A stretch of 64,000 nucleotides of DNA, from assembly GCA_029851415.1 (NCBI GenBank), contig CM056743.1, positions 13,012,727 through 13,076,726 on the forward strand, in the 5' to 3' direction. The translations under genes and the position numbers were made by a program. Of this stretch, positions 46,707-57,395 are shown piece after piece. Position 1 is the stretch's first letter; every line of letters begins with the position of its first letter. The notes beneath the pieces were generated by a model. The model saw nothing but the letters and a program-made list of their open reading frames with translations, had not been told where the DNA came from and ran no database searches. The DNA is from Eretmocerus hayati. Lineage: Eukaryota > Arthropoda > Insecta > Hymenoptera > Aphelinidae.

Positions 46707-48923
46707 TTATAACCTTTCAAACTTTGACACCATGGAATCTTCCCCACACAGCATATTTCGAGTCCGAATGTGTCCCGTCCCCTTACTCACGACCAAAATA
46801 TCTTTATCGACTGGATATTTGACATCCAACTTTATAGTAGGTAAACTTCTATTATTGGTTACCTCGAATTCACGCACTCTGTCTGCGACGAAGGACGTAA
46901 TTTTTTGCGTGTTGTGACCTCGGCTTTTTCTTTTTTTGAAATCGCTTCTAATATATGCTTGACTTAACCTGGAATACCCAGCTTTTATTGATCTCATATC
47001 CTCAGCTCCCCAAAATTTCCAGTACGGCATCCACTAGTTGACAATGTGATCTAGCCTGCGGAGGGAATAATGAATATTATCGAGGTCTTCTTCTTCATCT
47101 ATTCCTTCTCCATCTTGTTCTTTTTCAACTCCTTCCTTCTTGGGAATCTCAATTTCCATCTCGTTCGTTCTCTCTGGAATCTCTTCCAGGATAGTGAGTT
47201 GCGATATATTGAAGTACTATTTTTTTGTTCAGACTAAGCAAGTTTCTCATTGTCAGCATCGCGTTGGTTTTGGACAGCTTCGTTGCGAACTTTTAACCCA
47301 TCAGAGTTTCCCTCGTGCGATAACTCGATATCTTGTAATGCATTTTTAATCGTTCGCTGTTTCTTATCTGGTAACAATGTGCAAACATTTTCAAAAACTA
47401 CGTCTAAAGTTTTAACATCTTGACTTATGCACATCAATGATATAAAAGCCATCACAACTTTCTTACATTGCTCACCCTGCTCAGTCGAATAATACTCGTA
47501 TAAAATATTATCTAGAGCAGTAGATATTAACTTCATGACGTGTGAGTAACAGGTTTCTAGTGAAATTAAAGCACGTGGTGGCCTCGCGCCTGTCATAAAG
47601 TACATGAAGATTAGTTCTAAATACTCATTCACGCTGAATCCGTCATTGAAAACTGCAATGAACGTCAAGATTTGCGACCATGAGCAATTGAAAATGACAA
47701 TTACGACTCTACTTAATGGGTTCCCGTCGATTCTCTCGACTTCACCTTTCCAAAAGCCAAAATAAATTTGACTGGAGTAACGTAATGACGATCTGTGATA
47801 TAAGTTGAGAGTGTCACCGCTGTTTTAGTGTGTCTGTACACTAGCTCATACGTTAGTATTCTCTTTCACCTTGGGTAGTGATCTGGCGGTCTGATACCAC
47901 ACCTGTGTCATCTCCAAGCACTATGGTATCCTTCTCTTGTAGTATCGTCGCGTTTGCTCCATTCGACATCATTATGATCGGAAGAGGCACCTGAAGGTTG
48001 TTTAAGGATTGATTTGTTTTACCCTCTTGTTGTATCCCGGGTTCCATGGGATCGTTCAGATCAACTGATTCCAACTTCAAGCGCCCTTCAACATTGGCTT
48101 TCGATCTCATCTTAGCCAGAAACATGTAGCTCCAAAGTTTCTGGCAGTGGTCATCACTTGCTAGTGCAGTATTCGTATTCTCTACCGATTAATTCATGAC
48201 ATCAAAGGGACTCTGATACTTCAATTTTTTCGCCAATGATTTTCTCTCTTCGACCCGACATTGCCCATGCCCTATGATTTTTTTCGTTTTTTCATGAACG
48301 TAAGTGACTTTGCGTCGCAGTTTATAATCAGTCTTGTGAAGCCATCGATGATATTCATGAATGTTGATGAAAAGAACTGATTGTGGCCACCACATACGCA
48401 ACGAGCGTACTATGTAATACTACAACTTTTATTAAATCTGATCGAATAAATGTACAAGCTATAAGTGCACACTTCTTGATCAATCATGAAGTTCCAAATT
48501 GTCATCCTTACTTTATGAGGACTGTGGGCGCAGTACGCATCTTTCAGCGGTTTACAATCAAGGTCGTATGCACTTACTTATCTCAACATTCAAATCACGC
48601 GTAGCGATACGTTTTAGTTCCCCACCTCCTGCGCGATCTGATTGACTTTGGATCAGAGATTTTGACCTTTTTCGCATTCTTTTTAGAATTCTCACTCTCT
48701 TTGGAGTACCCTCTTCATTTTTTCTTATCAGTGTTTCTCTTTCGGAGTCAACATTGCCATCAAATTGGTTTCCAACTGGACGAATTTGCATAGATTTATG
48801 CAAGTGTAATTTTTTAGCAGGGGACTCGATAGCAATGGAACTCATGTCAAATTCGCCCGATGAGGTATCACCCTCTCTGACTACTTCTGTACTTCTCTTC
48901 ACTGGTTTTTTCCATCGCCACTT
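46707..48923 (-). pseudogene. Broken multi-segment coding block of unknown family
   Basis: On the minus strand a series of protein-like segments follow one another over 2.2 kb: about 48923-48558 (basic, with KRVRILKRMRKRSKS), 48416-48189 (HEYHRWLHKTDYKLRRKV), 48183-47853, 47822-47234 (the longest, about 196 codons, helical, 'FNDGFSVNEYLELIFMYFMT'), 47208-47036 (acidic, EEEDLDNIHYSLRRL) and 47033-46707. Five share one reading frame and are separated by in-frame stops; the 47822-47234 segment is in another frame. Two steps could be introns (a GTAAGT donor near 48573 could join to an acceptor near 48413), but single stop codons between 48189 and 48183 and at 47034-47036 look like real breaks. 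Composition is far more protein-like than neighbouring frames. It could be a decayed host gene, an integrated viral segment or a transposon-borne gene. No domain was recognised, so no function is given. Confidence 0.4.
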
Positions 48924-49017
48924 GTATTGGAAGTATACTCAACTTCATTCGATGTGGGCTCAAGGCATGGTAAAAATTACTAGGATCTGAATTACGCGTC
49001 GAGCTTACACGTGAGAC

Positions 49018-49230
49018 TTGGAAACGTTCCCTAGATTCTTTCAGACACTATATATAGGCTACTCAGCTGTCCTAAAGGTCAATCATATGTTGATGCTGAA
49101 CGGTATGATGATGAATGTATTATGCGAACCTACTGTTGATGATCAAACGTTGTTGGTAAAAATGAAGGAAAATAGCAATGAGTTCTTACGTACGAAGCCT
49201 CCTAACGAGTCTATATATTTGAATTTATAA
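49018..49230 (+). other. Weak exon-like frame
   Basis: A possible acceptor (CTAGATTCTTTCAG|ACACT, near 49044) precedes an open frame ending at 49230. It is protein-like but Met-rich, has no domain, and may be chance. Confidence 0.15.
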
Positions 49231-49284
49231 ACGCGAAACAAATACTTAGTGAAACTAGTGATCAACTCTGTGAATTGTTCCACG

Positions 49285-49432
49285 CGACAAAACTATCAGA
49301 AGTAGGATACGCAGAGCAGATTCCTTGTCAATCTGATTTGAGCTCCCATTAAATGTTTCCTATGATAAAGCTATCAAAATGAGTTCACGCAGAGCAGATT
49401 CCTTGCCAATCTGATTTGAACTGTATCGGATG
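49285..49432. repeat. Tandem duplication, two copies of about 76 bp
   Basis: The block ACGCAGAGCAGATTCCTTG, followed by a 'CAATCTGATTTGA' stretch, occurs twice in direct orientation, with matching CTATCA-containing leaders. The copies differ at several positions. Confidence 0.75.
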
Positions 49433-49591
49433 TGCTTGTTTTAGTGCAGGACCAGTTCCTCATTAAACTAATTACTAATTCATCAGATGTTCAGTCTTTA
49501 GGAAGCTACCAAAAGTAACTTATTTTCTTAGCAAATTCCTAGTTCGATAGAGCGGCAGGGACCTTATTCCGAGGTTGATACGCGTTACCGC

Positions 49592-50080
49592 TGATTACGT
49601 GGGTGCGTTGATCACTCATTAGTTCTGTAGAAACCGCGCAATGCATAAGGGAGGAGGCGCTCTAATATCAACAACTAGCACCTCCTCGTTTATGCATGGC
49701 GATTTTCCACGGAACTACTGACAAGGGGTACACCAACCCTGTGGGTCCTGGATCTTGACGAAACTTTGAGAATCTTCTTGTTTTGGTGAGAAATGAAGGT
49801 ACCCAGAAGGGGTTTGCCCAATGGGCCTCCTATCCCGAGATACAGCTATGGAGGTTAGCATTGTCCATATAGGCCCATGTTAAAATGACACATATATAGA
49901 TATATTGACAATGCTAACCTCCATGGATGTATCTCAGGATAGGAGGCGCATTGGACTTAACCCCTTCGGGTACCTTCATTTCTCACCAAAATAAGAAGAT
50001 TCCCAAAGTTCCGTCAAGATCCAGGACCCGTAAGGTTGGTGCTCCCCTCGTGAGTGATCAACGTACCCTACTGATCAGCG
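49592..50080. repeat. Foldback with a second palindrome inserted in its left arm
   Basis: The outer arms pair (GTTGATCACTCA near 49608 against TGAGTGATCAAC near 50063; GATCCAGGACCC near 50020 against its partner near 49745; and the GGAGGTTAGCATTGTC / GACAATGCTAACCTCC pair near the centre). Between 49619 and about 49724 the left arm contains an extra palindrome of about 105 bp (ATGCATAA..GGAGGAGGCGCT / AGCACCTCCTC..TTATGCAT) that is absent from the right arm. Confidence 0.82.
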
Positions 50081-51257
50081 CACCGCTTATCAACATCGGA
50101 ACAAAGTCCTAGTGGCTGCGAAAACGCGCTTCCGATGCCGGAGTACGGAAAATGTTATTTTCATTATTAAACGATCTACAGAGTATTTTTCATGAATGTC
50201 CAGCTCCTCGCCCTTTAGCAAACGTAAAATGTAACCACATATGCAAGTTCATAATATAGAACCATAATAATATATAATCAGCATTCGGTAAACACACGAT
50301 ATGTTTACTCACGCGAAATCATCTCAATTGAACCGATCGCCATAATAAAAACAACAACATGCTTTAAATAACGACCATTCTTCAAACGGGATTTGCATTT
50401 CAAGTAAAGATGCATGGAATAACTCGCGAAAACGAGCTTCCGCAAAAGTAGCCTCTGCACAATTTGAATATGCGCGCGCATTTACGGTCTATATGAAATA
50501 CTATTATCTCTCTCAACTCAAGGTCTTCAAAATTGCACTAAAATACTCTCCTACATGAAGAAAATCTCACGATCAGCGCGAGTGTAAGAGTAAGCAACGG
50601 TATGATGTAATAATAATAATAATAGTAATAATAATGCAGGGCAGGATCTCGGAAGTTCGGACTCATATACTCGAGATAGAGAGCGTAGTTATCGAACCTT
50701 ATAATACTCGTAGATCGTAAACGCATAAAATAGTAGTAGATATATGCGTATATACTCGCATAGCGCATCCAGAGAGTGCAATTTCACCGGCTGCTCATCG
50801 CGTGGTGAAATTTGTTGCACGAGTTCATTTTATACTCTTTGCCCCCGTATAGCTCTATACATATAATAATTCTACCGCTCATCCTAATTTGCTCTCGGCA
50901 CGCGATATCGCGCATATATCGTACATACATCCTCAACATCACAGATTTTTATACATATATATGTACGAATATAATGTATTTAATTCAAGAAGGTGCCTAT
51001 TATACGGATGTATTATAGAGATTATTGCGATGCGCAAGAGAGCGCGAGATTCGAGCAAATGAAATTAGTCTGATTTATCAGCTGTCGCGCGCGCAAACTC
51101 AACGGGAGCTTCGACACATCGTCATGGTGATATATCATTGTATTATAAAGCTGTATGGGGGATATGTATTCGCACTCTACACCCTCGCACTGAGGTTCAA
51201 ATTTGTAGTGGGTGGATTGAGAAATTTGCTTTATTTTGTGCGAGTATCCGTCTCATA
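50081..51257. other. Intergenic, low-complexity
   Basis: AT-rich, with an (AAT)n run at 50608-50635 and many ATAT/CATA stretches. No supported gene. Confidence 0.4.
50608..50635. repeat. (AAT)n microsatellite
   Basis: About nine AAT units, one interrupted. Confidence 0.9.
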
Positions 51258-52147
51258 CACTGTAAAAAAATTTATGTAAATTCACCATGCTGAGCACAGG
51301 AAATCTGGGGACACCATGCTCAGCATTGTAAATTTACAAGCCCGGTTGGGAAATTTTCGAGCGGGCTTGTAAATTTCCTTACCGGCGGATGGCAAATTCC
51401 CGCTTGGAAGCCGCCGTGCCTTTGTGACAGATCCTTATCAGTGTCTCTATTAAAATGTCGAGTTCTCGTTGATTTTACATCTAGCCGTCTTTTCTAGCAT
51501 AATAGTGAGATATTGAGATGTGTTGATTCTTACGGTAGATGGAATTTTTTGGACAAAAATGCATCGATTTTGTTGTGGAGCGGTCATAACCTAATACTGT
51601 GTGGCCTCGTTAAAGAAATTGATCGCGCTTGAATAATTCTATAAAAAGAAATCCGTGGATGAAAATGTTTTCTATAATCGAACGTCGAGCTCTTTTCTCG
51701 CTGCCAGCATCACACACAATCACACATGCACGTTCACGAGCAAGTTCACAGAGAGTAACATCCCTTTATTTACATCGTTTATTTACGTATACAGACGTTG
51801 ACGGATGCCCATATTGCCCATGCACTTTCGATTTTCGAGTCTGCTGTCATCTGCTCCACTCCCACATATATACAGTTGTTCGCTTTGAACGGCCGATTCA
51901 AAAATTTTCAGATTGCAACTCGCGCACGCGTACTCAAATGAAATTTACAAGCCTGGGACGGGAAATTTACAAGCTCCGGAACGTAAACTCACCATGCTCA
52001 GCATTGTGTCCCAGAATTTCCTGTGCTGAGCATGGTAAATTTACAAGCCGCTCGTGGGTTTCCTCACTTTCTGGTAAATTCACCATGCTCAACACTGTGA
52101 ATCTACAACCCCACCAGGTATCTTTACCTCGAAAATTTTTTACAGTG
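51258..52147. mobile_element. TA-flanked element with repeated subterminal motif, 890 bp
   Basis: Ends CACTGTAAAAAAATTTATG and (inverted) CACTGTAAAAAATTTTCG with TA on each side (51256-51257, 52148-52149). The motif CACCATGCTCAGCA (or its GCTGAGCATGGT complement), usually next to GTAAATTTACAAG, recurs at least six times in the two end regions. It resembles subterminal transposase-binding repeats. The 173-codon frame (51629-52150) that runs through the right end has no domain and is not regarded as a gene. The ends resemble those of 44483-44802 and, more loosely, 24141-24750. Confidence 0.8.
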
Positions 52148-52239
52148 TAAGGACAACTGATAAACTCGTTCACTGGTCCAGTTTATGAAAAGTATGAATT
52201 TTCTCTTCTTTTTTTTTCTTCTTTCTTGTAAATCTGGTA

Positions 52240-52730
52240 CAGTGAAACCTCTATAAGGCGGACACCTCCGGTCGCAAAAAATCTGTCCGACTTATAGAGG
52301 TGTCCGCTTTATAGAGAGGCTACCTGAAAATATGTCGAATTGGTTATTCAATGATTCTATGAAGATGAATGGCGTCGATTGGATTCAAATTGATTGCAGA
52401 TAATTGAGATCAAGTGAACGATTGAAATACCCCTGAAAAAGAACGAAATCATTATTGTTACTCTCTGCAGCATGACCGGTGCGTTATACTCAAAAAACTC
52501 ATATCAGAATCAAGCCATCATCTACTGTCCGGCTAATAGAGGTGCTTATACATGTGCTCTTATGGGCGAATGTAATCGAACATTTTGTCCGCGTCCGGGT
52601 TATCGAGTGTCCGCTTTAAAGAGAGGCGAATCTGTGGAAAAAACATAGGAGCTTGGCCAATCACAGGCGAAGTGTCCACGATATGGAGGCGTCCGCATTT
52701 TGGAGGTGTCCAAATAGAGAGGTTTCACTG
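52240..52730. mobile_element. Tigger/pogo-type MITE, 491 bp
   Basis: Ends CAGTGAAACCTCTATAAGG and (inverted) CAGTGAAACCTCTCTATTTG, flanked by TA (52238-52239 and 52731-52732). Motifs 'GTGTCCGCTTTATAGAGAGG' and close variants repeat near both ends. The first ten bases (CAGTGAAACC) match the Tigger copy at 18034-20345, so its ends belong to the same superfamily. No transposase frame. Confidence 0.85.
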
Positions 52731-52732
52731 TA

Positions 52733-54049
52733 CTTTCATATTCCCCGGCACGATGAATTGACCATATTTTCAAGGTTATGAGATGGGCAATACGTTGAGC
52801 TTTCATAAAATAGAAGGAATAAAATGACCATAATCGTAAACTTGTTTGATAACATCGATTTGCAAATGTAAACCTCAACAGATTGATTGACGTGGGTAAA
52901 TTTAGTTAGTCTGGTAAAATTAAACGTAGTAGCAAATAGCAATATTCATTTGAGGCTATATTATGATACATCATTATGATTATAGATATATAATGTCTAT
53001 ATTTCATCAAAAAGATGTTATATCCAATGGAGGACGTAGATTGTTTGAGGACATTAAATGGTGGCCCGATCGATTTAAATGTTTTTATAATGCGCTTTTT
53101 GGTCAATCTCATGAGTTCTTATCATGATTATCGTGCATAATATGATCATGAAAAAATCAAACCAGTAAGATTAATATCAATCTTGTTATGGCATCGTCTC
53201 CAATGAACAAATGACTTTGCCTTTGTCACATCAAAATCTACACTTAATTTTGTCAACAAAACCCCAACTATGAGAAAAATTAACGAACTGGAGGTGAAAT
53301 GACGAAGGAGTCTTCTATGAATAAACATATTCAATTTTGTACAAATCAAACAAGCGGCGAGATTGCGATTCGTTTGGCCTAGTTGGTGACTGACTACAAA
53401 ATGGTTTGTGCAAAATACTTCGTATATGTGATGGCAGTGTGATTGTATCGAAGCTTTAGCGCACGTGACAATGAGTCTGGGACACACAGAAAATCAGTAC
53501 ATATACACATAATAAGCGTTTGGGCCACTTATACTGGCGAGACACTTTCTAATTGTGTCGGTCGTTCGACGATATAAGTATAAATGTTGGCTCAGACAAC
53601 ATTTGCCGCTCCCTCTCTTATCTTTATATTTGCATGTGTGGACATTTGCATATAGTCTAACTCGAAATAGTTTCTCATTGCAAGTGCAAGTTGCTTGCTT
53701 ATATAGCCACCACACATATATGTGGTTCTTTAGAATGAGTTCTTTCAACCGTATTTTTAAATCAAAAATCAACTACGTAATTAATTTTCTTAAAATCACA
53801 ACAGTATCCTACAGAATCAATTGATGGTTGAAGTAAATCAACGATTCCTGCAATGTCGTTTGCCGTACGGGAATCTTATAAGAAAAGTTTATTCCAGATC
53901 ACGAAAATTCTATCGATTTATATGTGCTTTGATTTTCTTAAATGTATTTTTACTCGGTTTTTTACCGACGTTGTAAGTTCCAAAAAATTGTGCACCATAA
54001 TCCATCATTTGTAACTTTGACGAGAGTGATCCTATCATAGAAACCCAAA
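52733..54049. other. Intergenic, nothing recognised
   Basis: Several overlapping short frames on both strands between 53100 and 53830, none with a domain or good splice context. Confidence 0.35.
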
Positions 54050-54896
54050 GGCCGAGTCTACATAGACGCGCTCACTCCAGGCGCACGCGCTTTCGCTGCT
54101 CGCACTCTCCACCTAGACACCGCTGAATAGATACCGAAAAATGATTCGAAACCCACCTAAAAGTGTTTCCTCGCAATTCAAACACCCAGGCCAAGTTTGT
54201 GAGATGGAAAATTGTTCAATCTATCGTTGAGAATGACCCAAAAACTAATTTGCATGGAATTGAGATTGGAAAATAAGAGACGTAGATGTCGATCGATGTG
54301 CGTGATGTTGCCACCCCCAACTTCTCAGGTATCTAACTCTCAGCCTGTTCAACAATATTCAACATTATCTTGGGTTTACATTGATACTTATTTCAAAAAC
54401 TGTAGGATGAAATCAATCGTGAAGAATTCTGGTTAAGACGAACCGAGCTATTGCAAATTCACAAAAGATAACATTTTTGTTACAAGAGTCACTCCTTCGT
54501 AAATTTGGGACTTTTCAGGTGTTTTTGATCAGGATTTTATAAACTTTAGCTCATTATTCAGCTCCTGAAATGAGGACCAATGTATAGCCAAGAAGATGTT
54601 GAATATTGTTGAACAGGCTGAGAGTTAGATACCTGAGAAGTTGGGGCTGGCAACATTAGGCACATTGATCGACATCCACATCTTTCATTTTCTAATCTCA
54701 ATTCCATGCAAATGAGTTTTTGGGCAATTCTTAACGATAAATTGACGGGTTTTCACCTCACGAAGACGGACTGGAAACTCGAATTATGAGGGGACTTATG
54801 TGGGTCATTTTTCGGTACCTACTCCGGTGTTTGAGTGGAGAGCGCAAGTGGAGAGAGCGCGCGCGACCGGGGTGAGCGCGTCTTGTAGACTCAGCC
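54050..54896. repeat. Foldback with GC-rich ends, about 850 bp
   Basis: Ends GGCCGAGTCTACATAGACGC and (inverted) GGCTGAGTCTACAAGACGC. Inside, long matching blocks include 'TATCTAACTCTCAGCCTG', 'GGTACCTACTCC'-like sequence, 'CTAATCTCAATTCCATGCAA', and a GCGCGCG-rich subterminal zone at 54850-54880. This is a foldback DNA element; the superfamily is not resolved, and the target duplication was not seen. Confidence 0.8.
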
Positions 54897-57186
54897 AGAG
54901 GAATTAATTTACAAGTTTGGTAAGTTGTAAGATTTTCGGTGCGGCTTCCCCCGTCGTCGGAGCCACGAGCTTCGGAAGAAACTCATTATTGCATGGACGA
55001 TCGTAGAGATACCGAGGTATGCACTTACTTCATCTCTGTAACTTCCATTCTTATCAAAAAATTTGCATTCCAAAGAAAATCTGATAGCATATTTTGGCAG
55101 ATCAGAAAATTCTAGGTTAAAACCATGCAGCACGATAATTTTACAATTAAATTCTAGGACTTGGAATAGAGGCTCAAGAAATAAAATTTTTAAACATGGA
55201 AGTTGAGGACTGGAAATAAATTAGTGAGCCAATAGCAAATCAATTGTTTTCTTCTTTCCAAAGACCTATACCTGACAAATGTTTGTTGGATCGGCAGAGA
55301 ATATGTTCACGAAGCCAGTAATAGACTCGTTGAATTAAAACTTTTTGCAAACGCACCAATTTTTTTTTCACTTTTCTTAATAAAATTCAAAATCTGTACT
55401 TTGGTTTCTCATGAATTGCTCGGGCTTTTGCTTTGGAGTAATATTCTTCGAAGGACCCATGTTATATGGTAATGCGAATGAAAATGATCCAGTGTGTCAA
55501 AAACTTGGAAGGTGTACCAAAATACGCTATGACCAATCATCAACGCTGAAAGGCGAAACAGTAATGATAACTTCATAAAAAATTACGTAACAATAATTTA
55601 AATGCTTTGATTGATCCGAAACTGACCATGTTAAATCAGATAAGGAAACTTTTTCATGATTACGAATCTCTCGATGTGAAAGTTTTCTCGAAAATCCAAT
55701 ACTTTTATCCACGATCTGCTGATGAACTTCACTTGAAATCCCGGATACGCGAATTTGAGACCGCGAATAAGGGGACTGTGCCGCAGCTCATAAGCCGCGA
55801 ATAAGCGAATTCGCGAATACCCAATGCGTGAATATGAAGTTTTGTCTGTACCTTTGTATCCCCATAAAAGCGTCCATGCAATATAATCAGTTTTCTTTCA
55901 GTGCTCATCACACTCACGGAAAGGATCGGACAACAATTTCACAATGAGAAACCAAACTTGTAGATTCCTCGACGATTCACAATATTCTTTCCAAAATTTC
56001 AGGGTCCGATCGTTCTCGTAAAAATTGCAAGCGCTAGACTTGTGGATACTTCTTCTGAAATTACAACGTCAATGGTAATCGAGTGAAATATATGTATATA
56101 CGTAAAAATTTTCCAAGCACATGAATTGATAAAGTTTTTTCGGGATCTTGGAGATGCTTTTTTCAAGTTTCTTGCGCATATAATACTGGATCCCCATATT
56201 CTGTGCCAAGAGGTTCAAATTCTTACTTGACGAAGCGCATTGGAGGAATCGTTGATCTACTGAGACTATCCATATTATCCATTAATTTTACAGGGTTCTG
56301 TGTACAAAGCTGTCAAATTTGAAAATAATTGAAAGTTTACTCGATTTTGAAAGCTCAAGATGTCCAATTTGAAAAAATTAGCCCATTTTCAAATGCCAAA
56401 TCAACACAAACTATCCTCAGAATTTTACAAATATTTTTAGAGCGATAAATTTGGTACATATTAAATATGAAAGAAACATGCTTCTTCGTTGCTATACTCG
56501 ATACTATCGTATGAATTATCCGCCCATGCTTAACAGTTCTCTCTCTTATGATAATTCGGAAGATACATTTCGCATTGCAAGATGGTCGATCGAAGAGGAT
56601 TAGATGCGCGCCTACATGCGAGAGAGTGGGCGAATCTCTACTATATGCATCAGAGCCCAATCAACCACTCATGCGACTGAGAGAAGAACAAATAATCAAA
56701 AGGTGGCTATATTTTATTTTATAACGGATATTGCATTAAATCATCGCTTCAAGTAGGATGCAAGTGAGACTACATAATATATAATTGTACGAGACGACCC
56801 TCAGGTCAGGTTTAGCAACTTGGAAGAAATTGTGTAGTTTAAGATTTTTTCGGATCGTAAATGGAGATATTTCTATCAATTTTTGATGAAGGATCCAATG
56901 GGAAGACTATAAATCTCATATCCAATATAACTTCACAGGACTATCGATGGACATCGCTATAAATCATTACGTTGTTCTTATCACCAGTGTAAACTCTTTC
57001 AAGGAATTCTATAGGTACAAGAGTTAGTTGGCTAGAACCGAGGTTAGAACGGTAGATACAGACAATTCAAGGAGATGCTGGTGACTTTTATGCAATGAAC
57101 TGAAGACGAACATTTTGTAATACAAACAGAAGAATAGTTCCAGTATCTAATCTTGGCGAGAATCCAATAATACTTCATTCTGGCTG
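54897..57186. other. Intergenic, nothing firmly recognised
   Basis: A frame at 54909-55133 (minus) contains an internal GTAAGTGCATACC donor-like site but has no start or domain. Around 55740-55820 'GCGAATAAGCGAATTCGCGAA' type repeats occur. Confidence 0.3.
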
Positions 57187-57385
57187 ATGGGGTCATTTTG
57201 ACCCCAGTGTGTCACCTGTGGCCGTGAAATTCCGAGATCATTCTTCGGTTATAGTCTCGAACCACCGAAGCCACCGTGTAAACAATTACGACACAATTCA
57301 TGCCAAGTGCCGGCCCAGATTCGAACCCAAGTCTTCTGTGTTGAATAGTCGAGGATCTTATCCACGAGGCCACGTCGTCAGCTTC
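57187..57385 (-). repeat. tRNA-derived SINE or tRNA-like pseudogene
   Basis: On the minus strand an A-box-like block TGGCCTCGTGGATAA (57372-57358) is followed 30 bases later by a B box GGTTCGAATCTGGGCC (57328-57312). Together they form a complete internal pol III promoter. Acceptor-stem pairing is poor, so this is not a functional tRNA. The sequence continues past the tRNA-like head as unrelated body to about 57187, as in insect SINEs. The hairpin GGGGTCATTTTGACCCC lies at the far end. Confidence 0.6.
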
Positions 57386-57395
57386 GGTCATCATT

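Noticed and set aside
51629..52150. 173-codon plus-strand frame
   Set aside because: Runs through the inverted subterminal repeats of the 51258-52147 element and has no domain or homologous composition.
57304..57381. Functional tRNA gene on the minus strand
   Set aside because: A and B boxes are present, but acceptor and T-stem pairing is poor, so it is a tRNA-derived repeat.
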